A stretch of DNA of 19,789 nt, from the NCBI GenBank assembly GCA_934589665.1, contig CAKTOJ010000024.1:1-19789 (forward strand). Direction: 5' to 3'. Shown one piece after another: positions 14,017 through 19,789 of this stretch (position 1 is the stretch's first letter; each line of letters opens with the position of its first letter). A program made the position numbers and the translations under genes. The stretch comes from an uncultured Oscillospiraceae bacterium (GTDB lineage Bacteria; Bacillota; Clostridia; Oscillospirales; Oscillospiraceae). A model generated the notes under the pieces. That model was given only the letters and a program-made list of their open reading frames with translations, ran no database searches and had not been told where the DNA came from.

Positions 14017-16380
14017 TTACTGCCGTCTGCGCATGGCCTTGCCGCGGTACATGCGTTGATCGGCCTGCCGGATGGCGTCCTCCAGCGGGGTCACGCCGTG
14101 AACGCCGCCGACCGTGACGGAAAGCTTCAGCTCCGGATATTCTGGCACGGAAATGTCGGAAACGGCCTGCCGGATCTGCTTGAGCCGCTCGTAGAAGGCG
14201 GCCTCCGGAATGTGGTGGAAGAGAATGAGAAACTCGTCTCCGCCGTAGCGCACAATGATGTCCTCGCTGCGGATGCAGGAGCCGGCGGCCTGTGCGATCA
14301 GGCGCAGCGCGGTGTCGCCGACCGGATGGCCGTAGGTATCGTTGATGGATTTGAAAAGGTCGACGTCGAGCAGTGCAACACCGTCGGCTGCTGGCGCTCC
14401 GGTGAGATTCTGCTCAAGATAGCGGCGGGAGTGAACGCCTGTGAGCGGGTCTGTGTCCGCACCGTCGTCCTGACTGCCATGGAGCAGGATGCGGTCACTG
14501 CCGCTGTCGATCCAGCGGCCGTCGTCCATCCGGGATACCAGCTCCAGCACGCAGGGACGGCCGTTGATCTCAATATACTGTGCGATGACGTGGTAGATAT
14601 CGGTATCGGAAAACTCCAGACGGCACAGGCGCGTTTTCTGTGCCAGCGCCTTAGCGGAAAGACAGTCCTTGCAGCGCGTTCTGCGCTCCCAGACGCTGTG
14701 GCAGTCCGTGTTCGTTTCAACCAGCTGTCCGTCGTCATCCAGCCGCAGCACGACGGAGTGGACAGGGTCAACAATGCGGACAAGATCGAAAACGCCCTGC
14801 AGCCACTCCAAACGCGAGAGATTGGTGAGCGCCCGGTCGTCCGTATTGAGGATCAGCGCGCCGCGCTGTGTCCGCTGGCTGTCCAGATCGGTGAACTGTC
14901 CGACGACGCATACAGGCTGAGGAGAAACGCCGCTGGACCAGAGTACACGCGCGGTCAGACGGAACATGCGGCCAGACAGGCCGACGGTGATGGGCGCGTC
15001 CATGGTGAACTCCGGGGCATCCGGTGTTGCCTGCTTTGCCAGCTCAAAAAGGCGTTGGTAGTCCTCGGGGCGCAGAAGATGCAGCTCGTTGGCATGCGCC
15101 ATCGTGGTCGTAAGATTGCGGCACTTGGGCGGCTCAAGCCAGTTGGTGATCGTGATGCGGCGGCTGGGGATGCTGAAGTCGAACTGGATGCCGCCGCACT
15201 GCGCGGCGTAAAACTCCGCCTTGCGGCACTGAAGATCCAGCGCACGCTGCGTCATGGTTTCGCCGCTCAGGCCGTTTGAGCGCAGCAGTTCCTCCGACAG
15301 ACGAAGAGAGTCCAGCAGATCGTCGCGGCTGCCCTGTGAGAGGTCGGCGCGGTTGGTCAGCTGCGGGCCGATGGCCAGCAGGCACTTGAGCAGCAGCGGG
15401 TTGAACACACCGCATTCGTTGCCCAGGATCATTTGGATGGCGGTCTCGTGGTCAAAGGCCGGCTTGTAGCTGCGCTCGGAGGTGAGCGCCGTGTACACAT
15501 CGGCCATTGCGACCACCTGCGCGGCAATGGGGATGGCTTCGCCCTTAAGGCCATCCGGGTAGCCGCTGCCGTCCCAGCGTTCGTGGTGCCAGCGGCAGAT
15601 CTCGTAAGCCGTTTTCACCAACGGATCGTTCTGCCACGCGGGAAGGGACTGCAAAATGGCCGCGCCGGCGGTCGTGTGCGTTTTGACGACCGCAAATTCC
15701 TCCGGCGTGAGTCTGCCCGGTTTGGTGAGCAGCTCGGTCGGTACGCGGCTCTTGCCGATGTCGTGCAGCGCGGAGGCCATACCGATGCGGATGATATCAG
15801 ACTCAGTCAGGTGATAGCGGCCGGTCTCTTTGATGAGCTGGCGCAGCAGTGCCTCGGTGATGGTGCGCACGCGCAGGATGTGCTGGTTGTTCTCGCCGTT
15901 GTGCGATTCGATCACGCTGCCGAAGATGCCGAGGAGCATGCTGCTGAGCTTCTCCTTTTCCAGCACCTGACGGGAGATGAGTGCGGTGAGCTGACGCTGG
16001 CGCCGATAGAGCATGATCGTGTTTTCCACGCGGCGGCGCACGATGAGAGAGTAAAAGGGACGGCGGATGTAGTCCGTTGCGCCGAGTGTGTAGGCGCGCT
16101 CCATGAAATCGTCAGTCTGCTCCGCGGAGATGACAATGACGGGGATCTGCTCGATCCAGTGATAGCGGTTCATGGCCTCCAGCACGGCGAAGCCATCCAT
16201 ATCCGGCATGACCATGTCGAGCAGCATCAGATCGATGTCAGGGGTGTGGCGCAGGAAGGAGAGTGCGTCGGAGCCGTTGACGGCCTCCTCGTATTGATAT
16301 TTGTCGCCGAGGATTTCCTTTAGCAGGGCACGGTTGATCTCCGAATCGTCCACGATCAGGATTTTCTGCTTTTCTTCCAT
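14017..16380 (-). CDS. Receiver / HD-GYP / PAS-like / GGDEF c-di-GMP regulator
   Basis: The protein has 787 aa. Domains in order: receiver (about 5-125) with acidic pair D11-D12, phospho-acceptor D55 and S85; HD-GYP phosphodiesterase (about 151-340) with HDIGK at 206-210, HHE at 265-267 and GYP at 273-275; a PAS-like region (about 385-510); a second PAS-like segment with C560, C570 and C573; and GGDEF diguanylate cyclase (about 632-785) with GGDEF at 713-717 and an inhibitory-site motif RSED at 704-707 exactly five residues before it. Both the synthesis and breakdown motifs look intact, so net activity is probably switched by phosphorylation and the sensor region. The receiver's usual Lys is Arg (R107, in IRRPF). 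It has its own promoter and lies convergent to the pilus operon. No histidine kinase is in the window. Confidence 0.93.
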   Translation of the reverse strand: MEEKQKILIVDDSEINRALLKEILGDKYQYEEAVNGSDALSFLRHTPDIDLMLLDMVMPDMDGFAVLEAMNRYHWIEQIPVIVISAEQTDDFMERAYTLGATDYIRRPFYSLIVRRRVENTIMLYRRQRQLTALISRQVLEKEKLSSMLLGIFGSVIESHNGENNQHILRVRTITEALLRQLIKETGRYHLTESDIIRIGMASALHDIGKSRVPTELLTKPGRLTPEEFAVVKTHTTAGAAILQSLPAWQNDPLVKTAYEICRWHHERWDGSGYPDGLKGEAIPIAAQVVAMADVYTALTSERSYKPAFDHETAIQMILGNECGVFNPLLLKCLLAIGPQLTNRADLSQGSRDDLLDSLRLSEELLRSNGLSGETMTQRALDLQCRKAEFYAAQCGGIQFDFSIPSRRITITNWLEPPKCRNLTTTMAHANELHLLRPEDYQRLFELAKQATPDAPEFTMDAPITVGLSGRMFRLTARVLWSSGVSPQPVCVVGQFTDLDSQRTQRGALILNTDDRALTNLSRLEWLQGVFDLVRIVDPVHSVVLRLDDDGQLVETNTDCHSVWERRTRCKDCLSAKALAQKTRLCRLEFSDTDIYHVIAQYIEINGRPCVLELVSRMDDGRWIDSGSDRILLHGSQDDGADTDPLTGVHSRRYLEQNLTGAPAADGVALLDVDLFKSINDTYGHPVGDTALRLIAQAAGSCIRSEDIIVRYGGDEFLILFHHIPEAAFYERLKQIRQAVSDISVPEYPELKLSVTVGGVHGVTPLEDAIRQADQRMYRGKAMRRRQ

Positions 16381-16404
16381 GAGCCGTTACTTCCTTCCTT
16401 TCCG

Positions 16405-16424
16405 GCCGTCCGTAAAAAGACGGC
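16405..16424 (-). promoter_or_regulatory. Hairpin in the 5' leader of the regulator gene
   Basis: GCCGTC (16405-16410) pairs with GACGGC (16419-16424) around an 8-base A/T-rich loop, about 25 bases upstream of the start codon and just before the Shine-Dalgarno stretch (16391-16404, AAGGAAGGAAG on the - strand). Influence on translation is possible but unproven. Confidence 0.35.
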
Positions 16425-16477
16425 ACGGGCCATCCATGCTGCGGCCTGAGCGGATAAAATGGGGAAAATGTGAGAAA

Positions 16478-16506
16478 AGTATAGCAATTCCCACACTATT
16501 TGTCAA
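16478..16506 (-). promoter_or_regulatory. Sigma-A type promoter for the c-di-GMP regulator
   Basis: On the - strand: TTGACA (16506-16501), a 17-base spacer, then TATACT (16483-16478). This is a consensus -35, ideal spacing and one mismatch in the -10. Expected transcription start is near 16471, giving a leader of about 90 bases. The -35 box contains the TGA stop codon of the upstream MATE gene. Confidence 0.85.
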
Positions 16507-17855
16507 ATTTTGCTGCGCTTATCACGTTGCATGAGCCAGATAAACGCGATCACGCAGACGATATCGGAGAACAGCGACCCAAAGGTGGAGGCAAGCCCCA
16601 TGGGGAAGAGTGTCTGCGGGAAGAGTGCCGAGGCAAAATATGCGCCGGGAATACGCACAAGAAGAATGGAGAGCAGATTGTGCAGGAAGGAAAGTCCGGA
16701 TCTGCCGCGCGCGCAGAAATAGCCGCTGAAGGCAAAATGCAGGCCGGCAAGGCAGCTGTCCCACACGTAGCTGCGCAGATACTGCCCGCCGCGGCGGATG
16801 ACCTCCGCACCGTCGCTGCGTGCGGCGTCGGTGAAAAGGCCCACGATCGGTTCCGCAGTGAACTGAACGAGCACGGAGACGAAGAAGCTCAGCCCGCAGG
16901 CGAGCGCGGCGGCATAGCGCATGGTTTCCAATGCGCGCTTTGGCTTGCCCGCGCCAATGTTCTGCGCACCGAGCGCGGAAACGGTGGAGAGTACGGACGA
17001 GGGAACGAGGAAAAGAAAGCTCATGATCTTTTCCACAATGCCAACCGCGGCCGCATCAGTCAGTCCGCGGCGGTTTGCAATGATGGTGATGACCATGAAG
17101 GATACCTGAATGAAGCCGTCCTGAAGCGTGACAGGGATGACGATGCGCAGGATGCGGCCTGTCACTTCTCTGTTGAGCCTGAAATCATTCCGGCTCAGAG
17201 CGATGCTGCCGCGCCGGCGGATCACCGCGAGGGAGATCAGCACGCTGAACGCCTGTGAGAGTGTGGTGCCGAGGGCCGCACCGGCAGGGCCGAGGCGCAG
17301 CGCGCCCATGAAGAGATAGTCGAGCGCAATGTTGACCGCACAGGCAACGGCGATGAAATACATCGGACTTTTGCTGTCGCCGAGGCCACGGAAGATGGAG
17401 CTGATGATATTATAGGCTGTGATGAACGGAATGCCGATAAAGCAGATCGTCAGGTATTCCGCCGTGCCGGCGACCGCCTCGGCAGGGGTGGACAAAATGA
17501 CAATGATACCGTCCCGGCACAAAAGAAGAACGGCGGTCAGGATAACGGAGAGCGAGAGAAAGAGCGTGGCCGTGTTGCCGATGCAGGCGGAGGTGCGGGG
17601 ACGGTCGTTTGCGCCGACAGCCTGCGCGATGTTGACCGTTGCACCCATGGCGAGGCCGACGATCATCACGGTGACCATGTGCATGAACTGCGAGCCGACC
17701 GACACGGCAGTGGTGCTGGATACTTCCTCAAACTGGCCGATGATGAAAAGATCGGCCATGCCGTAAAGCGTTTGCAGAAAGTAGGAGAGCAGATAGGGCA
17801 GAGAGAAACGCATGACGTTTTTCAACACACTGCCGGTTGTAAGGCTTCTTTCCAT
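16503..17855 (-). CDS. MATE-family multidrug/cation exporter
   Basis: Integral membrane antiporter of the MATE (NorM/DinF/MepA-like) family, which expels drugs or metabolites using a Na+ or H+ gradient. The 450 aa length is normal for the 12-helix family. Typical features are the N-terminal segment with PYLLSYFLQTLYGMADLFIIG, the TVNIAQAVGAND loop, SSIFRGLGDSKSPM after helix 4-5, and the second-half counterpart VSALGAQNIGAGKPKRAL. The start has AAGGAGG about 11 bases upstream. It lies downstream of ilvE but is separated from it by a terminator, so it needs its own promoter in 17856-17979; I see AT-rich sequence there but no clear -35/-10 pair. The substrate cannot be told from sequence. Confidence 0.93.
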   Translation of the reverse strand: MERSLTTGSVLKNVMRFSLPYLLSYFLQTLYGMADLFIIGQFEEVSSTTAVSVGSQFMHMVTVMIVGLAMGATVNIAQAVGANDRPRTSACIGNTATLFLSLSVILTAVLLLCRDGIIVILSTPAEAVAGTAEYLTICFIGIPFITAYNIISSIFRGLGDSKSPMYFIAVACAVNIALDYLFMGALRLGPAGAALGTTLSQAFSVLISLAVIRRRGSIALSRNDFRLNREVTGRILRIVIPVTLQDGFIQVSFMVITIIANRRGLTDAAAVGIVEKIMSFLFLVPSSVLSTVSALGAQNIGAGKPKRALETMRYAAALACGLSFFVSVLVQFTAEPIVGLFTDAARSDGAEVIRRGGQYLRSYVWDSCLAGLHFAFSGYFCARGRSGLSFLHNLLSILLVRIPGAYFASALFPQTLFPMGLASTFGSLFSDIVCVIAFIWLMQRDKRSKI

Positions 17856-17979
17856 GGGTGGGGCATCCTCCTTGTCGTATTTGCAAGAATAGTAATAGAA
17901 TAGTACGAAATAACCGCAGGATCACTGTAGAATTGGCAAAAAAGTTCTAAAAATAATGGATCGTAGCCGGAAATGAGAG

Positions 17980-18015
17980 AAAAAGCCATTCCCCGCATGC
18001 AGGGGAATGGCTTTT
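17980..18015 (-). terminator. Intrinsic terminator after ilvE
   Basis: A 14-pair perfect stem, 17981-17994 with 18002-18015, and a 7-base loop. On the - strand it ends in a short T-run (17984-17980) followed by CTCTC. It lies 14 bases after the ilvE stop. It separates the dehydrogenase-ilvE operon from the MATE gene. Confidence 0.85.
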
Positions 18016-18029
18016 CGAAAAGCGGAAAC

Positions 18030-19091
18030 TCAGATGCGCAGTGTCCAGCCGAAGGGATCGGGCTTTGTGCCCCACTGAATGCCGGTGAGCTCATCGTAGA
18101 GCTTCTGGGACATCTCGCCGATCTGATTGTGGTTGATCTCGTAGCGCTGATCGCCCCAGCCGAGCGCGCCGATGGGGGAGATGACGGCAGCCGTGCCGAT
18201 GCACCACGCCTCCTCAAGTGCGCCGGTCTTGGCGGCCTCGAAAAGCTCGTCCACGCTCAGCAGGCGCTCCTCCACAGGAACGCCCCAGCTCTTGAGCAGC
18301 TCAATGGCGGATTTGCGGGTGACGCCGCGCAGAATGGAGCCGGTCAGGGCGGGAGTGACGACGGTGCCGTTGATCTTGAACATGACGTTCATGCCGCCGC
18401 CCTCTTCCACGTACTTGCGCTCCACACCATCGAGCCAGAGGACCTGCGAATAGCCCTTGGCCTCGGCACGCTCGCCGGCGCGGTTGGCCGCGCCGTAGTT
18501 GCCGCCGCACTTGGCCTCGCCCGTGCCGCCGCGCACCGCGCGCACATCCTCGGTCTCAACCATGATGGGAACGGGCTTGAGACCGTCAGAGAAGTAGCTG
18601 CCGGAGGGGGAGAGAATGATGACGAACGACGCCTCATGCACGCCGTGCAGAGCCAGCGTCGGGTCGGTGGAATACAGGAAGGGACGAATATAGAGCGACG
18701 TGCCGGGATCGTTCGGCACCCACTTCTGATCGACGCGGACAACTTCCTTGATGGCCTGAAGCGCGTCATCGGGATCGACCTGCGGCAGACCCAGACGCTC
18801 GCAGGAGCGATTCAGGCGGGCGACATTCTCCCACGGACGGAAGAGCTGCACTGCGCCGTCGGGACGGCGGTAGGCCTTCAGCCCCTCAAAGACCTCGGTG
18901 CCGTAGTGCAGAACGCTGGCAGCGGGGGAGAGGGAGATGGGGCCGTAGGGTACAATGCGCGCATCATGCCAGCCCTGGTCGGCGCTGTAGTCCATGATGA
19001 ACATGTGATCGGTGAACACGGAGCCAAAGCCGAGCTTATCGGACGGCGGCAGTGTGCCGGGATGTGTATTTTCCACGTAAGTGATATTCAT
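18030..19091 (-). CDS. ilvE: Branched-chain amino acid aminotransferase
   Basis: PLP enzyme (fold type IV) that interconverts Leu, Ile or Val and their 2-keto acids with glutamate/2-oxoglutarate. The protein has 353 aa, typical of the long bacterial/eukaryotic BCAT2-like subgroup. Visible signatures: SVLHYGTEVFEGLKAYR (about 59-75), the PLP-binding Lys in GEAKCGGNYG (K194), and ERKYVEEGGGMN with SILRGVTRKS near the cofactor phosphate site. AAAGGAG lies 10 bases upstream of the ATG at 19091. It follows the dehydrogenase gene by 24 bases, so the two are probably cotranscribed, and a terminator follows. The enzyme could act in synthesis or in catabolism. Confidence 0.95.
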   Translation of the reverse strand: MNITYVENTHPGTLPPSDKLGFGSVFTDHMFIMDYSADQGWHDARIVPYGPISLSPAASVLHYGTEVFEGLKAYRRPDGAVQLFRPWENVARLNRSCERLGLPQVDPDDALQAIKEVVRVDQKWVPNDPGTSLYIRPFLYSTDPTLALHGVHEASFVIILSPSGSYFSDGLKPVPIMVETEDVRAVRGGTGEAKCGGNYGAANRAGERAEAKGYSQVLWLDGVERKYVEEGGGMNVMFKINGTVVTPALTGSILRGVTRKSAIELLKSWGVPVEERLLSVDELFEAAKTGALEEAWCIGTAAVISPIGALGWGDQRYEINHNQIGEMSQKLYDELTGIQWGTKPDPFGWTLRI

Positions 19092-19115
19092 AAGAGAGAA
19101 CTCCTTTCTTTTTTC

Positions 19116-19789
19116 TCAGATCTCCTTGAGATGCTCCATATTGTGGCGGATGCCTTCACAGCACTCGTGGAAGGTCGCTTTTTCCTCCGCCGTGAGCGGC
19201 AGCTCAACGACCTGTTCGACACCGTTCGCACCAATGACGCAGGGGACGCCGGCAAACAGGCCCTCTTCGCCGTACTCGCCACACAGCTCTGCGCTGGCGG
19301 GCATGATAACCTTTTCATCGTGGAGCACGATGTGCGCCATGCGGGCCGCCGTGGTGGCGATGCCGTACTCGGTGCAGAACTTGCCCGCGAAGGTTACCCA
19401 GCCGCCGCCGATGGACTCCTTTTGCAGTGCCGCGCGGTCAAAGCGGAAGCGCTCATCGGTCTTGGCCCACTCGTCGAGCGGCATGCCGTGGAAGCTGACA
19501 CAGGACCAGGGGGCAAACTGCTGGTTGCCGTGCTCGCCCATCATATAGCAGGTGATGGACTTGTGGTCAACGCCGGTCTGGCGCGAGAGTGCACTGAGCA
19601 GGCGGGAGGTATCGAGCCCCGTGCCGGTGCCGAACACGCGCCCGCGGGGGAGACCGAGGTGCAGCGCCAGCTCGCGCGTGACGATGTCGCAGGGATTGGT
19701 GATGTTGATGAGCACGCCGTCAAAGCCGCTGGCCTTGATCTTTTCGGCATAGCCGCGCACAGCGGGAATGGTGAAGTCCATTTCGGTCA
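19116..19789 (-). CDS. L-lactate / L-2-hydroxyacid dehydrogenase (LDH/MDH family), N-terminus truncated by window end
   Basis: NAD-dependent dehydrogenase that interconverts a 2-keto acid and its L-2-hydroxy acid. About 224 C-terminal residues are present; the Rossmann-fold start lies outside, and the Met at 19781 is internal because the frame stays open to the edge. Seen: ITNPCDIVT, the GTGTGLDTSRL segment (with the substrate-binding Arg), and the catalytic His in GEHGNQQF. Most L-lactate dehydrogenases have GEHGD at this site; Asn is, to my knowledge, found in L-2-hydroxyisocaproate dehydrogenases. Together with ilvE 24 bases downstream, a branched-chain 2-hydroxyacid dehydrogenase is a real alternative to lactate dehydrogenase. 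The family is certain; the substrate is not. Confidence 0.88.
   Translation of the reverse strand, partial: TEMDFTIPAVRGYAEKIKASGFDGVLINITNPCDIVTRELALHLGLPRGRVFGTGTGLDTSRLLSALSRQTGVDHKSITCYMMGEHGNQQFAPWSCVSFHGMPLDEWAKTDERFRFDRAALQKESIGGGWVTFAGKFCTEYGIATTAARMAHIVLHDEKVIMPASAELCGEYGEEGLFAGVPCVIGANGVEQVVELPLTAEEKATFHECCEGIRHNMEHLKEI

Noticed and set aside
14056..15279. 407-codon + strand frame opposite the c-di-GMP regulator
   Set aside because: Lies antisense to the PAS-like and GGDEF region, whose motifs are intact on the - strand; no motif of its own.
17856..17979. Promoter of the MATE gene
   Set aside because: AT-rich sequence with TACTAT and TATTCT candidates, but none has a fitting -35 partner, so no site is called although one must exist nearby.

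Overview
This window most likely comes from a GC-rich, low-oxygen Gram-positive bacterium of the class Clostridia (Oscillospiraceae-like gut bacterium is my best guess). That is inferred from the monoderm-style type IV pilus locus (no secretin PilQ or PilP), strong AAGGAGG ribosome-binding sites, and the style of the branched-chain aminotransferase and GGDEF/HD-GYP genes. No 16S or other marker is present, so the assignment is tentative.

Layout. Positions 2-13990 (+ strand) are one type IV pilus (T4P) locus: assembly ATPase pilB (5' end outside the window), platform protein pilC, a short major-type pilin, prepilin peptidase pilD, the inner assembly genes pilM-pilN-pilO (joined by ATGA overlaps), then four genes with class III prepilin signals. 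The first of the four is a giant, 2145 residues from its best start at 6064. It has a normal pilin N-terminus followed by three blocks of GLUG-type repeats and two Ig-like domains. The other three are ordinary-sized minor pilins of 220, 103 and 165 aa, also coupled by ATGA overlaps. The locus ends in a strong terminator whose stem begins inside the last codons of the final minor pilin gene.

Positions 14017-19789 are on the - strand and converge on the pilus locus. Read in their own direction they are: a lactate/2-hydroxyacid dehydrogenase (truncated by the window end), branched-chain aminotransferase ilvE 24 bases later, a terminator, a MATE-family exporter, and a four-part regulator (receiver, HD-GYP, PAS-like sensor region, GGDEF). 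The regulator has its own near-consensus promoter.

How it works together. PilB, PilC, PilM, PilN and PilO form the motor and platform. PilD processes all five prepilins seen here. The short pilin would form the filament. The four minor pilins probably form a tip or priming complex, with the giant one as a candidate adhesin displayed at the tip. The neighbouring regulator has intact motifs for both making and breaking c-di-GMP, a messenger known to control T4P in Clostridia, so a functional link is plausible but unproven. The dehydrogenase-ilvE pair looks like a separate small operon of 2-keto/2-hydroxy acid and branched-chain amino acid metabolism.

The most notable items are the giant modular pseudopilin with its recurring module-end signature, and the 180-base gap between pilin and pilD, which holds a terminator-like hairpin, a possible pseudoknot and a further long stem. 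No gene-free stretch exceeds 300 bases, and I saw no tRNA, rRNA, CRISPR array or insertion sequence.
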